This document shows, in pieces, positions 1-5,976 of a stretch of 12,126 nucleotides of DNA. A program made the translations under genes and the position numbers. Below the pieces are notes generated by a model that was not told the origin of the DNA, searched no databases, and saw only the letters and a list, made by a program, of their open reading frames with translations. Origin of the DNA: Sulfurimonas sp. Lineage in GTDB: Bacteria; Campylobacterota; Campylobacteria; Campylobacterales; Sulfurimonadaceae. The stretch lies in contig JAGGWE010000048.1 in the NCBI GenBank assembly GCA_021157665.1, positions 1-12,126 on the forward strand, written 5' to 3'. Numbering within the stretch: position 1 is the stretch's first letter; every line of letters starts with the position of its first letter.

Positions 1-165
1 ATGAGTTCTTTAAGTATGGAAGATAGAATGGCAAAGATGTCTCAAATGAAAGAAGTTGATAAAGCAAGTATGAATGCTGAAGAATATACACAAACACTTT
101 TTGATATTTTAGACCAGAGCAATACAAATGAAACAGAAACTGAAGGCTTTTCAGTATATGCATAA
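1..165 (+). CDS. Unrecognised small protein or C-terminal end of a larger one
   Basis: An open frame runs from the first base to a TAA at 163-165 and encodes 54 residues. The window begins with an in-frame ATG, but nothing upstream is visible, so this may be a complete small gene or the tail of a longer one. The peptide is hydrophilic and probably helical, rich in Met, Ser, Glu and Asp. Several Met residues lie in its first 24 positions, it has an acidic Asn/Thr/Glu stretch near the end, and it finishes FSVYA. There is no signal peptide, membrane segment or motif I recognise. It lies 22 bases before the response regulator on the same strand, so the two could be co-transcribed. The regular codon use and clean stop suggest real coding sequence; the function is unknown. 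Confidence 0.5.
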   Translation: MSSLSMEDRMAKMSQMKEVDKASMNAEEYTQTLFDILDQSNTNETETEGFSVYA

Positions 166-173
166 TGTTTTTT

Positions 174-204
174 AGGTACAATTTTTCATGAAAATTTTGT
201 ACCT
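174..204. repeat. Hyphenated inverted repeat centred on the response-regulator start codon
   Basis: The perfect 8-base arms AGGTACAA (174-181) and TTGTACCT (197-204) flank an inner 12-base palindrome, TTTTCATGAAAA (183-194), offset by unpaired T residues. The ATG in the palindrome (188-190) is the start codon of the response regulator. As DNA this could be an operator for a dimeric regulator, including autoregulation. As RNA the arms would form a hairpin that hides the weak AGGT Shine-Dalgarno-like sequence and presents the start codon in the loop. The repeat itself is seen directly; either role is inference. Confidence 0.5.
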
Positions 205-844
205 AGAAGATGATATAAATCTATCAGAAACTGTTGAAGAGTTCTTAGTTGATGAGGGCTTTGAAGTAACTTGTGTATATGATGGTGATGAAGCTATTGA
301 AGTTATATACAAACAAAATTTTGACCTTTTTATTTTAGATGTAAATGTTCCATCTATTAATGGTTTTGAATTACTTAAAACTCTAAGAGATGCGAATATC
401 CAAACTCCCGCAATTTTCACAACTTCACTTAGTGGGATTGATGACTTGGCAAAAGGTTTCGATTCTGGTGGGGATGACTATATTAAAAAGCCTTTTTTAC
501 TTAAAGAGCTACTTTTTCGTATAAAAGCCTTACTAAAAAGAGAGTTTAAAACCCAAGCTTCCCTCATAAACATTAGTGATAAAATAACTTTTAATACACA
601 AACAAATGAACTACTTATAGATAATAAACAAACTGTATTTCACTCAAAAGAGTTACTACTTTTGAAGCTTCTACTAAAACATCGTAATGAAGCTGTTACA
701 TTTGAAAATATTTATCAAAATGTTTGGTCTTATGACGAGATACATAGTGAGATGAGTTTAAGAACTTATATCAAGAACCTTCGTAAGCATCTAGGAAAAG
801 ATAAAATATTAAGTATCAAAAAAGTTGGTTATAAACTTGTATAA
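188..844 (+). CDS. OmpR/PhoB-family two-component response regulator
   Basis: This 218-residue cytoplasmic protein has the usual length and layout of an OmpR-family transcription regulator. The receiver domain (about 1-118) shows the acidic pair D8/D9, the phospho-acceptor D51 in the segment LFILDVNVPS, the switch residue T79 and the conserved K101 of KKPF. A winged-helix DNA-binding domain follows (about 128-218), with the family pattern of KELLLLKLLL, an NVW segment, SLRTYIKNLRKHLG and a terminal GYKLV. The histidine kinase gene starts inside its 3' end and is its evident partner; phosphotransfer from that kinase is inferred from the pairing. The ATG at 188 is the only good start, with a weak AGGT ribosome site about ten bases upstream, inside an inverted repeat. 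The signal and target genes cannot be told from sequence. Confidence 0.93.
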   Translation: MKILYLEDDINLSETVEEFLVDEGFEVTCVYDGDEAIEVIYKQNFDLFILDVNVPSINGFELLKTLRDANIQTPAIFTTSLSGIDDLAKGFDSGGDDYIKKPFLLKELLFRIKALLKREFKTQASLINISDKITFNTQTNELLIDNKQTVFHSKELLLLKLLLKHRNEAVTFENIYQNVWSYDEIHSEMSLRTYIKNLRKHLGKDKILSIKKVGYKLV

Positions 845-1985
845 AAGTGAAAAGAAAACTATTTTTAATGTTTTAGCTATATATTTAAGTTCAACTCTTT
901 TACTTATTGCTACTCTTTTTACAAGCTACTATTTTTATCAACAAGAACAACTTATACATAATGAAAAAGAGATTTTAAAAACACACTCATTAGAATTGGA
1001 AGATGAGCTTTTAACTCTACATCAAGATAGCACAGAGAACTATAAATACCCAAGGTTTAAGAACTTTAAAAGTGCCATTTATGATGTTGATAAGGAACTT
1101 ATTTTTTCTACACTTCATGAAGATGTGAAAAGCCTAGATACAGAATTTTTTATTAACAATGATAAATCTTATTATATATTGCCGATTAAGCCTTATTATC
1201 TTGGTGCTGCATATATGGTTATAGAAAAAGACACAACTCCTGTTGATTTTTTAAGTGATTTAATTGCTATAGCTATTGTAGTGGTTTTGATAACTATATT
1301 TACATCATTATTTTTAGTTAAACTTGTTTTAAAACCTTTACGAGAAAATCTACATCTTTTAGATAACTTTATAAAAGATACTACTCATGAGTTAAATACA
1401 CCTATCACAACTATTTTAGCAAACATTGAGACCTTAGATACTAAAAATTGTGATGAGAAATCTTTAAGGAAGTTTCAACGCATAAAAATTGCTTCTTTAA
1501 ATATCTCTAACTTATACCAAGACTTAGTTTATCTTTTACTAAATCATAAAGCCTCGTTTAAAAATGAAGATTTAAACATTTCAAATATACTAAATGAAAG
1601 AGTTCAGTATTTTACAATCATGGCAAATGCAAAAAAACTAGCGTTTGACTTAAATATACAAGATGATGTAGTTTTTTATGCAGATAAAAATAAATATGAG
1701 CGATTAATAGATAATATTTTATCTAACTCTATAAAATATACTAAAAAATCCACCACTATCACAGTCAACTTAACATCATCAACTTTAAGTATGACGGATG
1801 AGGGTAAGGGTATGACTCAAAACGAGATAGATAGCATATATGAAAAGTATCGCAGATTTGATAATATTCAAGGTGGCTTTGGAATCGGATATTCAATTAT
1901 AAAATCTATTGCTGATGAGTATAAAATTAAAATAATAATTGACTCTGAAATAAATAAAGGGACAAAGGTAACTCTAAAATGGTAA
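837..1985 (+). CDS. Membrane-bound sensor histidine kinase
   Basis: This is an inner-membrane kinase expected to autophosphorylate and pass phosphate to the regulator encoded just upstream. Counted from a TTG at 837 (382 residues), one membrane helix spans about 8-34, a periplasmic domain about 36-138, and a second helix about 141-164. The H-box has H184 in HELNTPI, the N-box has N293 and N297 in DNILSNSIKY, the G1 box is DEGKGM (D321, G323, G325) and the G2 box is GGFGIG (346-351). No HAMP or PAS domain is evident. The frame has no ATG near its start: TTG at 837 or TTG at 825 (four more residues) are the candidates, and neither has a strong ribosome site. I prefer 837 because the protein then starts shortly before the first helix. 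The gene overlaps the regulator by 8 bases and the next gene by 7. Confidence 0.92.
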   Translation: MYKSEKKTIFNVLAIYLSSTLLLIATLFTSYYFYQQEQLIHNEKEILKTHSLELEDELLTLHQDSTENYKYPRFKNFKSAIYDVDKELIFSTLHEDVKSLDTEFFINNDKSYYILPIKPYYLGAAYMVIEKDTTPVDFLSDLIAIAIVVVLITIFTSLFLVKLVLKPLRENLHLLDNFIKDTTHELNTPITTILANIETLDTKNCDEKSLRKFQRIKIASLNISNLYQDLVYLLLNHKASFKNEDLNISNILNERVQYFTIMANAKKLAFDLNIQDDVVFYADKNKYERLIDNILSNSIKYTKKSTTITVNLTSSTLSMTDEGKGMTQNEIDSIYEKYRRFDNIQGGFGIGYSIIKSIADEYKIKIIIDSEINKGTKVTLKW

Positions 1986-2305
1986 AAATAGTACTTGTTT
2001 TAATCTTTTGGCTAACAATGTTAAATGCAGATTCATTTGAAAAAAATTGCTTAGAGTGTCATACAAATAAATTTCAACTTAGTATGTTTATGAAAAAATA
2101 TACTTTGAAATTCAGTAGTGAGAAAAACATTAAAAAAGCACTCTTTAAGTATCTTAAAAATCCAAGCTACAAAAAATCAGTTTTACCATTTGGATATTTA
2201 AATAAATTTGGTATAAAAAATGAAACTATTTTGGATGATGATGAGCTTAAAGATATGGTAGATATTTATTACGATAAGTTTAATGTAAAATCTAGAATAT
2301 ACTAA
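1979..2305 (+). CDS. Small exported monoheme cytochrome c-like protein
   Basis: This 108-residue protein begins with a hydrophobic segment (about 3-17) ending in LNADS, which looks like a signal peptide for the periplasm. A single heme-c attachment motif, CLECH, lies at 24-28, right after the predicted cleavage site. In ordinary class I cytochromes an axial Met is expected downstream, often as Met-Pro. The corresponding place here reads SVLPFG (L69, P70), so Leu appears to sit where Met would be expected. M36 and M39 are close to the heme motif and could be ligands, but this is not established. The ATG overlaps the end of the kinase gene (ATGGTAA), suggesting translational coupling, so the protein may be an accessory redox or ligand sensor for the kinase rather than an electron carrier. 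The cytochrome-like call rests on the motif and export signal; the sensing role is inference. Confidence 0.75.
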   Translation: MVKIVLVLIFWLTMLNADSFEKNCLECHTNKFQLSMFMKKYTLKFSSEKNIKKALFKYLKNPSYKKSVLPFGYLNKFGIKNETILDDDELKDMVDIYYDKFNVKSRIY

Positions 2306-3651
2306 ACCTTAGTATCTAACCAAGTCCTTTTTTTATAAATATACCAGTAGATTATCCCTTTTAGAAGTGTTTCAACATTCATAATCACAAAAATAGCGAT
2401 AATTCCAAAACCCATTTTATAAGCGATATACGAGGGAATAACCCTAAAAAACCACAAAGATAAAACATTTACTTTTAGTGTAGTTTTTGTTGCCCCTGCC
2501 CCTCTTAAAGATGCCGAATATACAAACACAAGTGCTAGTGGAATTTGTGCTAAACCAACTAAGATGAGATAATAAGAAGCTACTTTTATAGTCGATATAT
2601 CTTGTGTAAAAAAACCAACTAAATACTCAGGAAAAAGGATTAAAATAACTCCTACACTTCCCATAAAAGTATAAGCTATTCTTCCACTTATTATCCCCAT
2701 TTTATAAGCTTTATCTTTATCTTTTGCACCCAAACTTTGCCCAACTAAAGCCATAGAAGCTATCGCAAATCCAAAACCTGGCATAAAGGCGATTCCCTCT
2801 ATTCTAAGTCCAACTTGATACCCTGCTAACTCGGCTGTTCCGTAAGCTGTAATGATTGAGATAAAGACTAAAAAACTCATACTAGAGATAAAACGGTCAA
2901 GTGCAGCACCCCATCCCACATGCCAAACTCTTTTTAAATCTTTTATTCTTATAATTGGAATCAGATTAAGCTTTGCATGTGGAATTTTCAGAAGTAGCAA
3001 GTAAGCAAAAACATTAAAAGTGTAAGCGATAACTGTAGCATAAGCCGCACCCTCTATTCCCATAGCTTCAAAACCAAAATGCCCAAAAATAAAAACATAG
3101 TTTAAAAAAGCGTTTACACCTGCTGAAAGTAGTTTTATATAAAGTGAACTTTTTGTATCTCCAGCAGCTGAAAGGGCATTGTAAAGTAGTGAATCTATAA
3201 AAATTACAACAATCCCACATGCCAAGATTTTAAAATAAGCTGAACCCTCCGCAACAACTTCTACTTGGGCTCCCATCATCTCATATATAAATTCACTGCC
3301 AAAATAACCACCAATAGTTATAAAAACAGAAAGAATAATCGCAAAAATACCAAGGGAATAAAGTAAAGCAGAAGCCCGTCTTTTTCTCCCTTGTCCAATA
3401 AAACGAGAGATGAGAGCATTTCCACCAACAATATACAGAGTCATCAAAACATTAACAACCATCATAAACTGCATACTCATACCAACAGCAGCGAGCGAAT
3501 AAACACTAATCATCCCTACCATTATCATATCTATTATGATTTGTAAAATATCTACTAAATGTTTAAGTGCTGCGGGGATTGCTAGAGAGAAAACCTTTTT
3601 AGTATCATTAGAAATTAGTTGTCGAAAAATTTTGATACCTCTGTCATACAC
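2302..3651 (-). CDS. MATE-family multidrug/toxin efflux protein
   Basis: The 449-residue, very hydrophobic protein has about twelve membrane helices in two related halves (about 1-225 and 226-449), the length and layout of MATE cation antiporters. MATE-like features are the first helix region with D34 and D41 (DMIMVG), followed by small-residue motifs such as GGNALISRFIGQGR (about 77-90), and the matching second-half segment IASMALVGQSLGAKD. Family members export cationic drugs, dyes or metabolites in exchange for Na+ or H+; the substrate here is unknown. The ATG at 3651 lies inside the end of the preceding gene (37-base overlap) and has an AGAG ribosome-site-like sequence just upstream. It is the last gene of a four-gene minus-strand run that starts with an MFS exporter. 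Its stop overlaps the stop of the convergent cytochrome gene. Confidence 0.9.
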   Translation of the reverse strand: MYDRGIKIFRQLISNDTKKVFSLAIPAALKHLVDILQIIIDMIMVGMISVYSLAAVGMSMQFMMVVNVLMTLYIVGGNALISRFIGQGRKRRASALLYSLGIFAIILSVFITIGGYFGSEFIYEMMGAQVEVVAEGSAYFKILACGIVVIFIDSLLYNALSAAGDTKSSLYIKLLSAGVNAFLNYVFIFGHFGFEAMGIEGAAYATVIAYTFNVFAYLLLLKIPHAKLNLIPIIRIKDLKRVWHVGWGAALDRFISSMSFLVFISIITAYGTAELAGYQVGLRIEGIAFMPGFGFAIASMALVGQSLGAKDKDKAYKMGIISGRIAYTFMGSVGVILILFPEYLVGFFTQDISTIKVASYYLILVGLAQIPLALVFVYSASLRGAGATKTTLKVNVLSLWFFRVIPSYIAYKMGFGIIAIFVIMNVETLLKGIIYWYIYKKRTWLDTKV

Positions 3652-3887
3652 TCTATTAGTTCATCTTTTGTATCAAAAGTTAAAACTGTTCGTATTCTTT
3701 CTTCACTGGCATGTGGAGTTGCATCAAAAACTAAAACGAAGTGAACTAGCTTAACTTTATCTTCATTATCCTCCATCCATTCCAAACTCATCTCTGCGAT
3801 TTCACCATACATATCGATTACAGCAGCAGGATAGAGTCTTGTTATATTAGATAAATCAATATCTCCATCTTTAGATTTGTAAATCAA
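3615..3887 (-). CDS. Conserved-looking 90-residue soluble protein of unknown function
   Basis: I do not recognise this protein. It is acidic and soluble, with no signal peptide or membrane segment. Mixed strand/helix character is suggested by a hydrophobic strand at about 46-54 (KLVHFVLVF), a RIRTVLTFD strand at about 64-72, and a closing helix (DELIECMTEVSKFF). This could be a small alpha/beta sandwich. The start is a TTG at 3887, chosen because a strong AAGGA ribosome site sits six bases upstream. The TTG also overlaps the previous gene's stop as TTGA, a classic coupling arrangement. The only nearby Met (residue 26) would remove much of the protein. Its 3' end overlaps the MATE gene by 37 bases. 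Sitting between transporter genes it may have an accessory role, but that is inference. Confidence 0.7.
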   Translation of the reverse strand: MIYKSKDGDIDLSNITRLYPAAVIDMYGEIAEMSLEWMEDNEDKVKLVHFVLVFDATPHASEERIRTVLTFDTKDELIECMTEVSKFFDN

Positions 3888-4129
3888 ATATCTTCCTTAT
3901 TTAAACTCTTATTCATCTTACCATTTTTCATTTTCAGATATGCTAGAAAACCAAAAGTAGTTCCTGTTATAATAAAGATAGCGCCAATATAATCATTTTT
4001 TTCATAAGCCATAACCATCCAACAAACATCTGCAAACAAATAGATAACAACAGCTTGATAAATCTTACCCTTATATGTTAAAAACGCACCTATATTTAGT
4101 AGTAAACCACCTAAAATTGCGAAGCTCAT
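3884..4129 (-). CDS. Small three-helix integral membrane protein
   Basis: This 81-residue protein has three evident membrane segments (about 2-19, 22-42 and 46-65), followed by a basic, then mixed-charge tail (KMKNGKMNKSLNKEDI) that is probably cytoplasmic. The size and three-helix plan resemble the half-size units of the PnuC/SemiSWEET-type transporter superfamily. I see no diagnostic motif strong enough to assign it, so the resemblance is only suggestive. The ATG at 4129 shares its A with the TAA stop of the MFS gene upstream (TAATG), and AAGGA lies nine bases before it, so translation is probably coupled. Its own TGA overlaps the TTG start of the next gene. A helper subunit or an independent small transporter are both possible. 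Confidence 0.75.
   Translation of the reverse strand: MSFAILGGLLLNIGAFLTYKGKIYQAVVIYLFADVCWMVMAYEKNDYIGAIFIITGTTFGFLAYLKMKNGKMNKSLNKEDI
3894..3898 (-). promoter_or_regulatory. Ribosome binding site deciding a TTG start
   Basis: AAGGA on the minus strand lies six bases before the TTG at 3887-3885. It is the best Shine-Dalgarno match in this operon and is the reason for choosing a TTG start for the 90-residue protein. Confidence 0.65.
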
Positions 4130-5334
4130 TATGAAATATCCTTAATATTTTGAGTATGTAAAATCCATGCAAAATAGATTCCACCAACAACAAATCCACA
4201 TGCCATAATTGTTGCAATTGATTCTAAAGAGAAACCATTACTTGCCAAATATCCTGTCATAAAAGACACGAAGGCTGCCATACTTAAAAACAACATATCA
4301 TTATAAGCTACAATTCGTCCATAATATTTTTTCTCTATATTTTTTTGTAAAAGAGTATAAGTATAAGACCATAGCGTTGTTGTAAAAAGTCCTACAACAA
4401 AACTTGCAAAAAGAGACAAATAAAAGTTTTCCATTAAATATGCCCATAATAAAACAGCTAAAGCTTGAAACATGAAAACATAAATTATTCGTTTGTTATT
4501 TATCCAGTCTCCAAAAATTATAGGTCCTATAACTAAACCAACTGCACGAAAAGCATGAAGTAAACCAAGAGCTAAAGATGTTGCAATTATTGACGCATAA
4601 TATTGATTTACCATCAAAGCAACAAGAGCATCAAAAGCTGTAAGCCCCACAAAAGAGTGAATTAACATCAAATGTATGGCATGTGGAAATCTCTTTAAAT
4701 ATCTAAAAGTATCTCTCATCATCTGAAATAGATTCTCTTCACTTTTAATAAATTCAACTTCAATTGTCAAATTAAAAAGAAGAAAAAAACTAACAACAAA
4801 CATAAAAGCATCTAAAATAAAAGCGATTTTTACACCAAAAGCATAAACTACAAAACCACTTAATGCCATCCCTAAAGTGTATGAAAGCGACCAAATAATA
4901 GAATGAAGTTCATTTGCCTTTTGAAGTTTATCTCCATGAAGTATTTTTGGTAAAAGAGACATTTCGGTTGTAAAATAAAAACTAGCAGCTGCCATTTTAA
5001 TCAATATTAATGTATAAAGTAGCCATAAATCTGATAAATTATTTACAAAAATCAAAAATAGTGTTGCAAAAATCTCCACACTTATCAAAATCAGCATAAG
5101 TTTTTTAGGCTTCATACTATCAATTATCGAACCAGAAAAAGGTGCTTGAATAACTCCAGCTAAAAAGTGAAGCATTGCTACAAATGCTACAACTTCAACA
5201 GATACTTTCATCTCTAGTAAAAGTGTGTAGATAGCAATATTACTAAACCATGCACCAAAATATGCAATAAGTTGAATAGTTGATAATCTCTTTAATATTG
5301 GTTCTGATTTTAGAAGTTTAAAATACTCATTCAT
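4129..5334 (-). CDS. Major facilitator superfamily exporter (EntS/MFS_3-like)
   Basis: This 401-residue inner-membrane protein has about twelve hydrophobic segments. The first half contains the loop SIIDSMKPKKLM (about 70-81), which corresponds to the MFS loop between helices 2 and 3, where G-x-x-x-D-R is common. The segment NELHSIIWSLSYTLGMALSG, followed by GVKIAFILDAFMFVVS (about 141-183), matches the pattern seen in the MFS_3 / enterobactin exporter-like group, in which an asparagine-led helix precedes a glycine-rich one. Such proteins typically export siderophores, macrolides or other small molecules; the substrate here is unknown. The ATG at 5334 is the first gene of the four-gene minus-strand run. 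It has no clear Shine-Dalgarno sequence and sits very close to a candidate promoter. Family assignment is good; substrate and subgroup are inference. Confidence 0.88.
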   Translation of the reverse strand: MNEYFKLLKSEPILKRLSTIQLIAYFGAWFSNIAIYTLLLEMKVSVEVVAFVAMLHFLAGVIQAPFSGSIIDSMKPKKLMLILISVEIFATLFLIFVNNLSDLWLLYTLILIKMAAASFYFTTEMSLLPKILHGDKLQKANELHSIIWSLSYTLGMALSGFVVYAFGVKIAFILDAFMFVVSFFLLFNLTIEVEFIKSEENLFQMMRDTFRYLKRFPHAIHLMLIHSFVGLTAFDALVALMVNQYYASIIATSLALGLLHAFRAVGLVIGPIIFGDWINNKRIIYVFMFQALAVLLWAYLMENFYLSLFASFVVGLFTTTLWSYTYTLLQKNIEKKYYGRIVAYNDMLFLSMAAFVSFMTGYLASNGFSLESIATIMACGFVVGGIYFAWILHTQNIKDIS

Positions 5335-5343
5335 AAGTGTAAG

Positions 5344-5360
5344 AGTATCATAAAAGTATC
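5344..5360 (-). promoter_or_regulatory. Candidate promoter with 11-base-spaced direct repeat before the MFS operon
   Basis: AGTATC occurs at 5344-5349 and again at 5355-5360, repeating at 11 bases, about one helical turn. On the minus strand the stretch reads GATACTTTTATGATACT, and TATGAT (5352-5347) resembles a -10 box. Transcription would then begin only a few bases before the MFS start codon. Further upstream (5371-5390) is an A/T tract with the 9-base unit ATTTTATAA in tandem. A repressor site overlapping the promoter is inference. Confidence 0.3.
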
Positions 5361-5397
5361 TCTAAAAGAAAATTTTATAAATTTTATAAATTTTTAT

Positions 5398-5424
5398 TAA
5401 AGTTATTCTTTTTAGTGTCGATAT
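5398..5424 (+). promoter_or_regulatory. Sigma-28 (FliA) flagellar promoter for flaG
   Basis: TAAAGTTA (5398-5405), 11 bases, then GTCGATAT (5417-5424) fits the FliA consensus TAAAGTTT-N11-GCCGATAA with exact spacing and 13 of 16 matching positions. It lies about 40 bases before the flaG start codon and points towards it. A flagellar gene directly downstream makes a chance match unlikely. Confidence 0.75.
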
Positions 5425-5463
5425 GTTGTGTAATAGATGAATATTTAAGGGAAGGAGTAAGTC

Positions 5464-5853
5464 ATGGATGGCATAGCAAATGTTGCAAGACAGCAACAAT
5501 CTCAGGTAAGTTCACCAGAAGCTCAAGGAAGAGCAACTCAGCAAATTCAACAACAAGTTCAACAGCCCTCAGAACAAAATGTAGTTAAAGAGTTGCAAAA
5601 AGAGGTTTCAAGTACAGAAACAAAAATAAATTCTAAAGAGCAAGTACAAGATTTAGTTAATAATCTAAATAAAGCAATGGCACCAATGAACACAAATTTA
5701 AAATTTGGTGTTGATTCACAGGATATATTTTTCGTATCAGTTATTGAAGAACAAACAAATAGGATGATTCGAAGATTCCCAGCAGAACAAGCAGCTGATT
5801 TTCTTCCAAAAATGCAAGAAGTTTCAGGTGTGCTTTTTGATACAAAAGGGTAA
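5464..5853 (+). CDS. flaG: FlaG-family flagellar protein
   Basis: This 129-residue protein has a low-complexity Gln-rich N-terminus (about 9-38), a charged linker (39-60) and a C-terminal FlaG domain (about 58-127). The domain shows the family's hallmark elements: an L-x-F-x-V-D strand (NLKFGVD), a strand ending in IEEQTNRMIRRFP, and the closing segment GVLFDTKG. FlaG proteins are late flagellar proteins that influence filament length; the exact mechanism varies. AAGGAG at 5452-5457, six bases before the ATG, is an excellent ribosome site. Upstream is a sigma-28 promoter and downstream an intrinsic terminator that overlaps the stop codon, so this looks like a single-gene flagellar unit. It stands apart from fliD and fliS, which often follow flaG in related bacteria. 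Confidence 0.9.
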   Translation: MDGIANVARQQQSQVSSPEAQGRATQQIQQQVQQPSEQNVVKELQKEVSSTETKINSKEQVQDLVNNLNKAMAPMNTNLKFGVDSQDIFFVSVIEEQTNRMIRRFPAEQAADFLPKMQEVSGVLFDTKG

Positions 5854-5868
5854 ACACTTACCCTTTTT
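5844..5868 (+). terminator. Intrinsic terminator after flaG
   Basis: AAAAGGGTAA (5844-5853) and TTACCCTTTT (5858-5867) form a perfect ten-base stem around the loop ACAC, followed by T residues. The flaG stop codon TAA lies inside the left arm. It separates flaG from the argG operon. Confidence 0.8.
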
Positions 5869-5930
5869 ATCAACTATCTTTCTTAAACAATAACTCCCAC
5901 GACTATCCCCTAACCATTTTTTAATATTTT

Positions 5931-5942
5931 TTATTGTAGAAT
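5931..5942 (+). promoter_or_regulatory. Candidate housekeeping promoter for the argG operon
   Basis: TTATTGTAGAAT, with TAGAAT at 5937-5942 as the -10 box, follows a T-rich, A-punctuated tract (5917-5934) of the kind that replaces a defined -35 box in Campylobacterota. Transcription would start near 5949, giving a leader of roughly 28 bases. A second possible -10, TACAAT at 5957-5962, is closer to the gene. Nothing resembling an arginine-repressor operator stands out. Confidence 0.35.
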
Positions 5943-5976
5943 CGCTTTAATTATTTTACAATATAGGGTTTTTCAG

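Noticed and set aside
151..166. TATATG/CATAAT as a promoter at the end of the first gene
   Set aside because: There is no matching upstream element and it lies in coding sequence; too weak to list, though it would place the inverted repeat at the transcript start.
177..182. TACAAT as a -10 box for the response regulator
   Set aside because: Transcription would start at or after the start codon. The sequence is better explained as part of the inverted repeat.
172..420. Open frame on the minus strand opposite the response regulator
   Set aside because: It lies wholly antisense to a clear receiver domain, with no recognisable motif or ribosome site; a shadow of the real gene.
5559..5873. Minus-strand frame opposite flaG
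   Set aside because: It is Cys/Ser/Phe-rich, opposite a well-supported FlaG gene, and begins inside the terminator; non-coding.
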